A DNA stretch of 64,000 nt, taken from Herbaspirillum sp. WKF16. Its GTDB lineage: Bacteria; Pseudomonadota; Gammaproteobacteria; Burkholderiales; Burkholderiaceae_D. Shown here piece after piece: positions 15,879-23,630 of the stretch. Below the pieces are notes generated by a model that saw only the letters and a program-made list of their open reading frames with translations, was not told the origin of the DNA and searched no databases. The stretch lies in NCBI RefSeq assembly GCF_028993615.1, contig NZ_CP118632.1, positions 2,356,001-2,420,000 of the forward strand. The letters run 5' to 3'. Position numbers and translations under genes: made by a program. How positions within the stretch are numbered: position 1 is the first letter of the stretch; every line of letters begins with the position of its first letter.

Positions 15879-17009
15879 TCAGACGAAGACCTGCAGCGCC
15901 TGGCGCGGCAGCGAGATCCAGATGCCGTCGCCGCCGTGCATGGCGTCGATGCGCTCATGGGCCTCCCCCATGACGTCGGCCAGCAAGGTGTGCCCGGGCA
16001 GCGCATCGGCCGCCAGCGCCAGGCGGTAGCGGTTGCCGAGGTAGATGCGATCGGTCACGCGGGCGCGGAAACGGTTGGCGGCGGCCTCGCCGGGGAACAG
16101 GTCGATCGCCTCCGGACGGCAGAACAGGCGGCCGCTGGCCAGCTCTTCTTCCTCCGGCCTGATCTCCAGCTGGAGCGAGCCGACCGCCACCTGCGAGCCC
16201 GAGATGCGGGTGAAGGGCAGCCAGTTGGATTGGCCGATGAAATCCGCCACGAAGGGCGAGGCCGGGCGGCGATAGATCTCGCCGGGCGTGCCGAACTGCT
16301 CGATGCGGCCGCGGTTCATGACGGCGATGCGGTCGGCCATCACCATCGCTTCCTCCTGGTCGTGCGTGACCATCAGGGTGGTGATGCGGAATTCCTTTTG
16401 CAGCCGGCGGATCTCCAGCTGCAGGTGCTCGCGCACCTGGGCGTCCAGCGCCGAGAGCGGCTCGTCGAGCAGCAGCAGCGAAGGCGAGGCCGCCAGCGCG
16501 CGCGCCAGGGCCACGCGCTGCTGCTGGCCGCCGGACAACTGGCCGGGGTACTTGCGTTCGCTGCCCGATAGCCCCACCATGCCCAGCATCTCGGCCACGC
16601 GCGCCTGCTTTTGGCGGCGGTCCAGCTTGCGTTGGCCGGCGCCGCTGTTCAGGCCGTAGGCGACATTGTCTTCCACGGTAAGATTGGGGAACAGCGCGTA
16701 GGACTGGAACAGGATGCCGTAGTCGCGCGACTGCGGCGGCAGCAGCGAGATGTCGCGTCCGCCGGCGTACAGGCGGCCTGCATCCTGGCGCTCCAGGCCG
16801 GCGATGGTGCGCAGCAGGGTGGTCTTGCCGCAACCGGAGGGGCCCAGCAGGCAGACCATCTCGCCTTGCCTGACCTCCAGCGAAACGCGGTCCAGCGCGC
16901 TGAAGGCGCCGAAGCGTTTCTCGATGTCGCGCACCGAGAGGAAGGCGTCGTTGCCATCTTCATGGCCGTGATGCCGGTGGGCCGATGCGGGGGAGGTGGT
17001 CTGCGTCAT
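15879..17009 (-). CDS. phnT: 2-aminoethylphosphonate ABC transporter, ATP-binding protein
   Basis: 376 residues from ATG 17009; MPRQQRDHFQ from 17039 is an alternative, and neither has a strong ribosome site. Walker A is GPSGCGKTT, signature LSGGQQQRVALARALA, Walker B LLLLDEP, followed by the TOBE-type C-terminal domain (FCRPEAIDLFPGE) found in PotA/CysA-like importers. It has a histidine-rich N-terminus (SAHRHHGHEDGND) that could bind metal. First gene of the operon with the permease and binding protein; 2-aminoethylphosphonate specificity is inferred from the operon composition, especially the linked phosphonate-type oxidoreductase. Confidence 0.83.
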   Translation of the reverse strand: MTQTTSPASAHRHHGHEDGNDAFLSVRDIEKRFGAFSALDRVSLEVRQGEMVCLLGPSGCGKTTLLRTIAGLERQDAGRLYAGGRDISLLPPQSRDYGILFQSYALFPNLTVEDNVAYGLNSGAGQRKLDRRQKQARVAEMLGMVGLSGSERKYPGQLSGGQQQRVALARALAASPSLLLLDEPLSALDAQVREHLQLEIRRLQKEFRITTLMVTHDQEEAMVMADRIAVMNRGRIEQFGTPGEIYRRPASPFVADFIGQSNWLPFTRISGSQVAVGSLQLEIRPEEEELASGRLFCRPEAIDLFPGEAAANRFRARVTDRIYLGNRYRLALAADALPGHTLLADVMGEAHERIDAMHGGDGIWISLPRQALQVFV

Positions 17010-17372
17010 CTGGAAGTGGTCTCGCTGTTGGCGCGGCATGTCGCCGCTACGCTGCCGAATGTTCTTCTGTTGCCGGAACGCAGTGCCGTAGCGCATTTGC
17101 GAGGCGTTGCCGGTCTCAAGGCAAGCGGATGTTACGTAGCAAATATGACTGCTGGATGACAGTCCCCCCTGCAATAGCGGGGCGATATCCGATCTATAGC
17201 CTGGAGTTATGGATGATGCTTTTTACGCATCGCGGCGGGCCACGAGGAGGGAATCGCGAGGACGGAAAATGGTCGAATTTCCAGCAGCAGAAGAAGGCAT
17301 TGAACGCAAGGCAAGCTTGCCGTTGCGCAAGCCGCCGGCGGTCGGTGAAACGGGGTAACGAGGAGAACAACA
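17010..17372. other. Divergent promoter region, phnT operon / lipoprotein
   Basis: 363 bases between two divergent transcription units. It must carry both promoters, but I found no pair of hexamers I would defend. The lipoprotein gene has a clear AGGAG site at about 17360. No repeats or small genes are supported. Confidence 0.3.
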
Positions 17373-17885
17373 ATGATCAATCAAGCAAGCGGGGCGCGCC
17401 GCCTGGCGCGCGGCGGCCTGGGCATCGCGCTGCTGCTGGCGGCCTGTTCGGCGCCGGAAAGCACCAAGGAGCAGCGTGACGAGCTGGCCAAGTCCATCAT
17501 CGAGCAGAAGAAGACCACCGAGGACGGCACCTCCACCGCCACCACCGTGGACGGCTACAAGGTCGACCTGGCCAAGCGCATCTCGCAGGTCAATTTCACC
17601 AGCGTCTACGTGGAGCGGCCGCAGGCCTTGCTGCGCTCGGTGATTGTGATCAAGTACGTCGTCGACCGCGACGGCAACCTGGTCAAGAGCGAGATCCTGC
17701 GCAGCAACAAGGACAAGCACGCCGAGGCCAGCGCCATGGGCAGCCTGAAGAGCACCGCGCCTTTCCCCAAGCCGCCGGAGGCCTTGCTGAGCCATGGCCG
17801 CATCGAGCTCTCGGAGAGTTGGCTGTTCAACAATGACGGCCGCTTCCAGCTGCGCAGCGTGGCGCTGGCGCAGATCGACCGCTGA
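17373..17885 (+). CDS. Lipoprotein with TonB C-terminal-like domain
   Basis: 170 residues. The signal sequence ends in the lipobox LAAC (Cys25), so it should be lipid-anchored. From about residue 65 the chain (ISQVNFTSVYVERPQALLRS, VVDRDGNLVKSEILRS, PFPKPPEALL) has the beta-alpha-beta layout of the TonB C-terminal domain, including the variable-then-proline-rich PFPKPP turn. These stand-alone domains may act in envelope protein interactions rather than classical TonB energy transfer, since there is no transmembrane-proline-linker architecture with ExbB/ExbD nearby. AGGAG precedes the ATG. Function not known. Confidence 0.75.
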   Translation: MINQASGARRLARGGLGIALLLAACSAPESTKEQRDELAKSIIEQKKTTEDGTSTATTVDGYKVDLAKRISQVNFTSVYVERPQALLRSVIVIKYVVDRDGNLVKSEILRSNKDKHAEASAMGSLKSTAPFPKPPEALLSHGRIELSESWLFNNDGRFQLRSVALAQIDR

Positions 17886-17945
17886 GCATGCCGCGCGCGG
17901 GCCGCGCAAGATGCCGCAAGGCATTGGCATGTGTATAATGTCGCG

Positions 17946-18020
17946 CGTGCACGACTGAGTGCCTGCCTGGGCGGTTTTCCGCTCCGCCGCATCGAGGCGA
18001 ACGCGAGTTCGCCTTTTTTA
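17946..18020 (+). ncRNA. Candidate small RNA or ppiD leader between the lipoprotein gene and ppiD
   Basis: A consensus -10 TATAAT stands at 17934-17939, and an intrinsic terminator ends at about 18020, giving a predicted transcript of about 75 nt with no reading frame of interest. Inside it GGCGG...CCGCC around 17970-17990 can form a first hairpin before the terminator stem. The -35 side is weak, so the promoter is not certain. Alternatives are that the terminator ends the lipoprotein transcript, or that it is an attenuator in the ppiD leader. Confidence 0.35.
17995..18020 (+). terminator. Intrinsic terminator upstream of ppiD
   Basis: AGGCGAAC (17995-18002), loop GCGA, GTTCGCCT (18007-18014) then a run of T. 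Perfect 8-bp stem. It ends transcripts of the lipoprotein gene or the candidate small RNA before ppiD. Confidence 0.8.
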
Positions 18021-18096
18021 TTACCCGCGTCCATCGGACCGGGAGCGGCGAAGGGACGCACCTTCATTGACCGGATCGTTTATTGATTGGCTATTC

Positions 18097-20016
18097 ATGT
18101 TTGAATTCATTCGTACCCACCAGCGCCTGATGCAGTTCCTGCTGTTGCTGTTCATCTTCCCGTCGTTCGCGTTCTTCGGCCTGGAAGGCTACAGCCGCCT
18201 GACCGACGACAACGGCGTGGCCAAGGTGGCCGGCCAGACCATCACCAAGGAAGAATGGGATGCCGCGCATCGCCAGCAGCTCGATCGCATGCGCCAGGTC
18301 TACGGCAACCAGTTCGACGCCAAGTTGTTTGACACGGCCGAGACGCGCCGCGCCATCCTGGACAACCTGATCGCGCAACGCGCGCTGGGCGCCGAAGTGG
18401 TGGCCAACAAGCTGGTGGTGCCCGACCAGGTGCTGCAGCAGAGCATCCTGCAGATCCCGGGCCTGACCAAGCCGGACGGTTCGTTCGACAACGAGCAGTA
18501 CCGCGTGCTGCTGGCCGCGCAAGGCCTGACCCCCAAGAGCTACGAAGCCGGCCTGCGTCGCGAGATGGCGCTGCAGCAGCTCAACGCCGCGATCCAGACT
18601 ACCGCCTTCGCGCCGCGCACGGTGTCCGACAAGCTGTCGGACCTGAACGACCAGGAGCGCACGGTGCAGATGCTGAACTTCAAGCCGGATGCCTATGCCG
18701 CCCAGGTCAAGGTGACCGACGAAATGCTGCAGGCCTACTATGACAAGAACGGCCGCCGCTTCGAAACGCCGGAGACCGCCAGCATCGAATACGTGGTGCT
18801 GGACGCCGCTGCCGTGGCCGCGCAGTCGGCGGTGACCGACGACGACGTCAAGTCCTACTACGAGCAGAACAAGAAGCAGTATTCGACCGACGAGCAGCGT
18901 CGCGCCAGCCATATCCTGATCGCGGTCAAGAAGGATGCTTCGGCAGCCGACAAGGCCGCCGCCAAGACCAAGGCCGATGGCCTGGTGGCGCAGCTGCGCA
19001 AGAACCCGGCGGACTTCGCCAGGCTGGCCAAGGCCAATTCCCAGGATCCGGGCTCGGCCGAAAACGGCGGCGACCTCGGCTTCTTCGGCCACGGCGCGAT
19101 GGTCAAGTCCTTCGAGGATGCCGCCTTCAGCCTGAAGCAGGGCGAGATCAGCGATCCGGTGGAGTCCGACTTCGGCTACCACGTGATCGAGGTGACCGGC
19201 ATCAAGCCCGCGGCCGTCAAGCCGCTGGAAGCCGTGAAGGATGAGATCGCCGGCGAGATCAAGAAGCAGATCGCGGCCAAGAAGTATTCCGAGCTGGCCG
19301 ACCAGTTCGGCAACCTGGTCTATGAAAACGGCGACAGCCTGAAGGCCGTCTCCGACAAGCTCAAGCTGAAGATCCAGACCGCCAGCGGCCTGATGCGCGT
19401 GCCCAACCCGGCCGCCGGCGCGGCGCCGTACAACAACGCCAAGTTCCTGGCCGCGCTGTTCACCGACGACGTGATCAAGGGCAAGCACAACACCGAAGCC
19501 GTGCAGCCTGCGCCCAATACCCTGATCGCCGGCCGCATCACCGAGTACAAGCCGGTGGCCAAGCGTCCGTTCGACGAGGTCAAGGCCGACGTGCAGAAGT
19601 CCGTACTGCTGCAGGAAGAGCAGGCGCTGGCGACCAAGGCCGGCAAGGCGCGCCTGGCCGAGCTGCAGGGCAAGGATGACGGCGCCGGCTTCAGCGACGC
19701 CAAGGTGGTCTCGCGCGTGAAGGCCGAAGGCTGGACCGAGGAAGCCTTCAACGCCGTGATGAAGGTCGACACCGCCAAGCTGCCGGCCTACACCGGCGCC
19801 GAGACCCCGGGCCTGGGTTACCAGATCTACCGCGTGACCAAGGTCGAGCAGCCCAAGGCGGTCGACGCCGCCCGCCGCAAGACCGAGCAGGACCAGATCG
19901 CCAACGCCCTGTCGCAACAGGAAGCGCTGGCCTACCTGGGCTACCTGCGCGAGAAGGCCAAGACCAAGCTGTTGAAGGGCGCCGCTTCGGTCAGCGCCGA
20001 CGACGCGGCAAAGTGA
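18097..20016 (+). CDS. ppiD: Periplasmic chaperone / peptidyl-prolyl isomerase PpiD
   Basis: 639 residues from ATG 18097. The N-terminus [20 protein letters not shown] carries one membrane anchor (about residues 12-30), leaving the body in the periplasm. A SurA-N-like chaperone region follows, then one parvulin domain at about 268-365 ([39 protein letters not shown]), then a long C-terminal chaperone region. PpiD assists proteins leaving the Sec translocon. Length and layout match betaproteobacterial PpiD (about 620-645). The preceding terminator makes it a single-gene unit; its own terminator is at 20123-20149. Confidence 0.93.
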   Translation: MFEFIRTHQRLMQFLLLLFIFPSFAFFGLEGYSRLTDDNGVAKVAGQTITKEEWDAAHRQQLDRMRQVYGNQFDAKLFDTAETRRAILDNLIAQRALGAEVVANKLVVPDQVLQQSILQIPGLTKPDGSFDNEQYRVLLAAQGLTPKSYEAGLRREMALQQLNAAIQTTAFAPRTVSDKLSDLNDQERTVQMLNFKPDAYAAQVKVTDEMLQAYYDKNGRRFETPETASIEYVVLDAAAVAAQSAVTDDDVKSYYEQNKKQYSTDEQRRASHILIAVKKDASAADKAAAKTKADGLVAQLRKNPADFARLAKANSQDPGSAENGGDLGFFGHGAMVKSFEDAAFSLKQGEISDPVESDFGYHVIEVTGIKPAAVKPLEAVKDEIAGEIKKQIAAKKYSELADQFGNLVYENGDSLKAVSDKLKLKIQTASGLMRVPNPAAGAAPYNNAKFLAALFTDDVIKGKHNTEAVQPAPNTLIAGRITEYKPVAKRPFDEVKADVQKSVLLQEEQALATKAGKARLAELQGKDDGAGFSDAKVVSRVKAEGWTEEAFNAVMKVDTAKLPAYTGAETPGLGYQIYRVTKVEQPKAVDAARRKTEQDQIANALSQQEALAYLGYLREKAKTKLLKGAASVSADDAAK

Positions 20017-20477
20017 TGCATCGCCGGGCAATGGGCGCACCGTATTCGTGAGCGATGCGCCCGCGCCGCCCCATGCCGGTGAGCTGTAGGCATGGGCGCG
20101 ACAATTTGCTAAAAAATATAGAAAGGCCGCTTTTCCAGCGGCCTTTTTTGTTTCATCATGGGAACCTGCGACGCATTCCCGCGGGAGGCGCGAGGGAGCC
20201 GGGGAGGGAGCGCCGGCGACAATCCAGGGCTGTCCCAGCGCCCGGGCATTGTTGCCGGACGATTAATTTTCTGCCGCATCAGCCACCGGGGCGCCGGCAT
20301 TTTTGTTCCCGGCGTGCACTTCCTTGTCATCCTGGAGATGGTTTGCGTCGTTTCAGAATTGTCCGGCTGCCGTAGAGTTGTCGCTGCCTCCAGTCGCATT
20401 CGAAAGGCATCGCATGAAAATTCCCCGGGGAAATTTTCCGATGCAATGTTCTGCCATTGAATATCGACCACGCTTTT
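20017..20477. other. Intergenic region ppiD / amidotransferase
   Basis: 461 bases on the rightward strand. Apart from the ppiD terminator I see only a short perfect palindrome (AATTTTCCCCGGGGAAAATT-like, TTCCCCGGGGAA at about 20422-20433) just before the amidotransferase gene, which could be an operator. No gene is supported. Confidence 0.35.
20123..20149 (+). terminator. Intrinsic terminator of ppiD
   Basis: GGCCGC (20125-20130), loop TTTTCCA, GCGGCC (20138-20143) followed by TTTTTT. It is preceded by A-rich sequence. About 107 bases after the ppiD stop. Confidence 0.85.
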
Positions 20478-21197
20478 ATGCCTGCCCCAGTCCTGATCAT
20501 CCAAACCGGCGATTCCAACCAAACCCTCAGAAGCAGCTACGGCGGCTATGCGCAGCAGATCCGATGCGCTGCCGGCTTGTGCGACAGCGACATCCAGACC
20601 ATTACCGTGTACGAAGGCGAGGAGCTGGGTTCTCCCGAGTCCTACCGCGCCGTCTTCATCACCGGCTCGCCGGCCATGGTCACCGACAAGGAGGACTGGA
20701 GCGAGCGCACCGCCGAATGGATACGCGACGCCGCCAGGCAAGATACGCCGATGTTCGGCATCTGCTACGGCCACCAGCTGCTGACCTACGCCTTCGGCGG
20801 CGAGGTCGGCTACAACCCGGCCGGCCGGGCCGCCGGCACCATGCACGTGGAAACCTTCGACTGCTGCCGCAAGGATGAATTGCTGGGCGTGCTGCCGGAG
20901 CAGTTCCCGGCCCACATGCTGCACATGCAGTCGGTGCTGCGTCCGCCCAAGGATGCGATCGTCATGGCGCGCTCGCCCATGGATCCGCACCACGTGATCA
21001 AGCACAAGCACAACGTCTACTCGACCCAGTTTCATCCCGAGTTCTCGCCGGCCTTCGTGCGGGCCCACCTGAACTACTACGCGGAGGTCTATCGCGGCTG
21101 CGGCATCGATGCCCGCGCGCTGTGCGACAAGGTCAGCGAGACGCCGCAATCGACCGGGCTGCTGCGGCGGTTCCTGGAGCTGTACGCGCGGCACTGA
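20478..21197 (+). CDS. Class I glutamine amidotransferase-like protein
   Basis: 239 residues from ATG 20478 (an in-frame TTG at 20457 is less likely). The nucleophile elbow is GICYGHQLL with Cys96; the His-Glu part of the triad is in TQFHPEFSP near residue 180. That is a complete class I amidotransferase domain with no synthetase domain attached, like the GuaA-type and PuuD/YfeJ-like free-standing proteins. These hydrolyse glutamine or a gamma-glutamyl compound; the partner is not visible here. The neighbours (ppiD, tesA) give no clue. A bidirectional terminator follows. Confidence 0.8.
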   Translation: MPAPVLIIQTGDSNQTLRSSYGGYAQQIRCAAGLCDSDIQTITVYEGEELGSPESYRAVFITGSPAMVTDKEDWSERTAEWIRDAARQDTPMFGICYGHQLLTYAFGGEVGYNPAGRAAGTMHVETFDCCRKDELLGVLPEQFPAHMLHMQSVLRPPKDAIVMARSPMDPHHVIKHKHNVYSTQFHPEFSPAFVRAHLNYYAEVYRGCGIDARALCDKVSETPQSTGLLRRFLELYARH

Positions 21198-21216
21198 GGC
21201 GCGGCCGGCCATAATG

Positions 21217-21257
21217 AAAAAGCCCCTGTCCCGGATCCAGGCGACAGGGGCTTTTTG
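21217..21257. terminator. Bidirectional intrinsic terminator
   Basis: AAAAAGCCCCTGTC (21217-21230) and GACAGGGGCTTTTTG (21243-21257) form a 9-10-bp GC-rich stem flanked by A and T runs. It serves the amidotransferase gene and the convergent tesA gene. Confidence 0.9.
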
Positions 21258-21267
21258 TTGATGGGGT

Positions 21268-21936
21268 TTATTTCAGGCCGACCAGCGGCTTCAGGTGCGG
21301 CCAGACGTTGTCCAGCAGCATCGGCTGGGCTTGTTCGTTGGGGTGGATGCGGTCGGCCTGGAACAGCTCCATGTTGGCGGCGATGCCATCCATGAAGAAG
21401 GGCACCAGAGGCGCCTTGTTCTGCTTGGCCAGGGCCTGGAACATGTCGGAGAAGCGGCGCGTGTAATCCGGGCCGTAATTGGGCGGGATCTGCATGCCCA
21501 CCAGCAGCACCTTGGCCTTGTTCCGGCGCGCCGCGTCTATCATCGCCTGCAGGTTGTCCTGGGTGGTCTTCAACTGCAGCCCGCGCAGCGCGTCGTTGCT
21601 GCCCAGTTCGATCACGACCACGTCGGGCTTGTTCTTTTCCAGCAGGGCCGGCAGGCGGTTCTTGCCGCCGATGGTGGTGTCGCCGCTGATGCTGGAGTTC
21701 ATCACCACGGCGTCGACCTTGTTTTCCTTCAGGCGTTGCTGCAGCAGCTGGGTCCAGCCGCGGCCGCGCTCCAGGCCGTATTCGGCGGAGAGGCTGTCGC
21801 CGAGCACGAGCAGGGTTTTTGGGGCAGAATAAGCGCTCGTCGCCGCCAGCGCCAGGGCGACGCCCGCCAGCAGCCGCGCGCCTGTGCGCCAAAGCGCTGC
21901 CACCGTTGTGGACTTTCTTGCCCGAATGCCCTGCAT
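21268..21936 (-). CDS. tesA: Arylesterase / acyl-CoA thioesterase I TesA (SGNH hydrolase)
   Basis: About 222 residues from ATG 21936 (ATG 21948 also possible). A signal peptide runs to ATSAYSA, placing it in the periplasm. SGNH blocks are in place: LGDSLSAEYGL (Ser nucleophile), GGKNRLPALLEK, ELGSNDALRG (Asn block) and DRIHPNEQAQ (Asp/His). TesA-type enzymes hydrolyse acyl thioesters and aryl or lysophospholipid esters. It is divergent from the YbbA-like ATPase gene, as in E. coli (tesA/ybbA), but with the 5' ends overlapping by about 11 bases. Confidence 0.9.
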   Translation of the reverse strand: MQGIRARKSTTVAALWRTGARLLAGVALALAATSAYSAPKTLLVLGDSLSAEYGLERGRGWTQLLQQRLKENKVDAVVMNSSISGDTTIGGKNRLPALLEKNKPDVVVIELGSNDALRGLQLKTTQDNLQAMIDAARRNKAKVLLVGMQIPPNYGPDYTRRFSDMFQALAKQNKAPLVPFFMDGIAANMELFQADRIHPNEQAQPMLLDNVWPHLKPLVGLK

Positions 21937-22669
21937 GCCCGCCGCCATTTCCGATTTCGCCAATCCTGCCGATCCTGTCAATCCCGCCGCTTCCGCCGTG
22001 CCTGCCATCGAAGTCCTTCAGTTATCCAAACGCGTTGCCGATGCCTCAGCCGAATCCGGCCAGCTCACCATTCTTTCCGGCATCGATTTTACCGTGGCCG
22101 CCGGCACCACGGTGGCCATCGTCGGCGCCTCCGGCTCCGGCAAGTCCACGCTGCTGGGCCTGTTGGCTGGACTGGATACGCCCAGCGAAGGTTCCGTGCG
22201 GCTCGACGGCGAAGACATCTACCGGCTCGATGAAGACGGCCGCGCCATGCTGCGCAAGCGCAAGCTGGGCTTCGTGTTCCAGTCCTTCCAGCTGCTCGGT
22301 CACCTGAACGCGCTGGAGAACGTGATGCTGCCGCTGGAGCTGCGCGGCGACGCGCAGGCGCGAGAGAGGGCCGGCAAGATGCTGGAACGGGTCGGCCTGG
22401 GCGCGCGCCTGAAGCACTATCCCAAGTACCTCTCGGGCGGGGAGCAGCAGCGCGTGGCGCTGGCGCGCGCCTTCGTCACCGAGCCGCCGCTGCTGTTCGC
22501 CGATGAGCCTACCGGCAGCCTCGACGCGGCCACCGGCGAGGCGGTGATCAGGCTGATGTTCGAGTTGAACCAGGAGCGCGGCTCCACGCTGGTGCTGGTC
22601 ACCCACGACAGTTCCATCGCCGCGCGCTGCGCGCGCACCATCACGATCGCCGCGGGCCGCCTGGCCTAG
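21926..22669 (+). CDS. ybbA: ABC transporter ATPase, YbbA/LolD-like
   Basis: About 247 residues if started at ATG 21926; ATG 21935 and GTG 21998 are alternatives, and the last would remove the overlap with tesA. Walker A is GASGSGKST, signature LSGGEQQRVALARAF, Walker B LLFADEPTGSLD, typical of the MacB/LolD/YbbA group. In E. coli ybbA is followed by the large permease gene ybbP; here the next gene is an unrelated minus-strand transporter, so the ATPase has no permease partner beside it. Symbol by analogy with the conserved divergent tesA neighbour. Confidence 0.78.
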   Translation: MPCMPAAISDFANPADPVNPAASAVPAIEVLQLSKRVADASAESGQLTILSGIDFTVAAGTTVAIVGASGSGKSTLLGLLAGLDTPSEGSVRLDGEDIYRLDEDGRAMLRKRKLGFVFQSFQLLGHLNALENVMLPLELRGDAQARERAGKMLERVGLGARLKHYPKYLSGGEQQRVALARAFVTEPPLLFADEPTGSLDAATGEAVIRLMFELNQERGSTLVLVTHDSSIAARCARTITIAAGRLA

Positions 22670-22676
22670 GCAGGGA

Positions 22677-23630
22677 TCAGACCGACTCCATCGGGTCGGC
22701 CGCCGGCAGGCGGTGATGGCGCTTGCGTTCGATCAGCGCGATGCCCATGCCGCTGGCGCAGATGACGCCGATGCCCAATACCGTGACGGCGTCCGGGAAC
22801 TGGCCGAACACCAGCCAGCCCATGCCCGTGGCCGAGATGATCTGGGCGTAGAAGAAGGGTGTGAGCACCGATGCCTCGGCATGGCGATAGGCGCTGTTCT
22901 GCAGGAAGTGGCCGATGGTGCCGGTGATGCCGGTGGAAATCAGGATCGCCCACTCCACCGGCGTGGGCGTGTGCGCGCTCCAGAAGAAGGGCACCGCCAG
23001 CGTCGATAGCACGCTGCCCACCAGGGCGCCGTAGAACAGCGTCACCATCGGATCGTCGGCCTGGTTCGCCTTGCGGTTGAGGATGGACATCATCGCCATC
23101 GTGAACGCCGACAGCAGGCCCAGCGCCACGCCGTGCGGCGGGATGTCGCCGCCGGGCCGGATGACGATCAGCATTCCCGTGAAACCTACCAGCACCGCGA
23201 TCCAGCGCGAGACGTAGCTGCGCTCGCCCAGCAGCCAGGGCGACATCGCCAGCACGATCAGCGGCGCGCAGAAATTCATCGCCGTGCCCTCGGCCAGCGG
23301 CACGATCCGCAATACCGAGAAGAAGATCAGCGTCGAGGCCAGCAGCAGCGCGCCGCGCCCCAGCTGCAGCCGGGGGCGGTTGGAGCGGAAGATGCTGCGG
23401 CCGGTGCGGCGCCGGTACAGCGGCGCCAGCGTGAGCGCCATGAACAGCACGTTGATGCTGTAGCGCATCCACGCAATCATCACCACGTGATAGCCGGAGA
23501 TGGCCAGCAGCTTGCCGGCCGCGTCCAGCAGCGACAGCGTCCACAGCCCCGTGACCAGGAAGATGATGCCCAGCCAGAGCTTAGGCGTGGGTGCGAAGGG
23601 TCGTGACTGCGGCAGGGCGGTGGTGGACAT
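22677..23630 (-). CDS. EamA-type DMT transporter
   Basis: 317 residues with two repeated five-helix EamA domains (about residues 18-150 and 165-300), e.g. ITGTIGHFLQNSAYRHAEAS and VLGIGVICASGMGIALIER. Such inner-membrane proteins export or import amino acids, nucleosides or other metabolites; the substrate is not predictable. Its start lies 50 bases inside the end of the upstream NAD(P)HX-repair gene in another frame, so the two are likely translationally coupled. Confidence 0.85.
   Translation of the reverse strand: MSTTALPQSRPFAPTPKLWLGIIFLVTGLWTLSLLDAAGKLLAISGYHVVMIAWMRYSINVLFMALTLAPLYRRRTGRSIFRSNRPRLQLGRGALLLASTLIFFSVLRIVPLAEGTAMNFCAPLIVLAMSPWLLGERSYVSRWIAVLVGFTGMLIVIRPGGDIPPHGVALGLLSAFTMAMMSILNRKANQADDPMVTLFYGALVGSVLSTLAVPFFWSAHTPTPVEWAILISTGITGTIGHFLQNSAYRHAEASVLTPFFYAQIISATGMGWLVFGQFPDAVTVLGIGVICASGMGIALIERKRHHRLPAADPMESV

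Noticed and set aside
17924..17939. TTGGCA plus TATAAT as a full promoter for the candidate RNA
   Set aside because: The two hexamers are only four bases apart; the TATAAT can be a -10 but this TTGGCA cannot be its -35.
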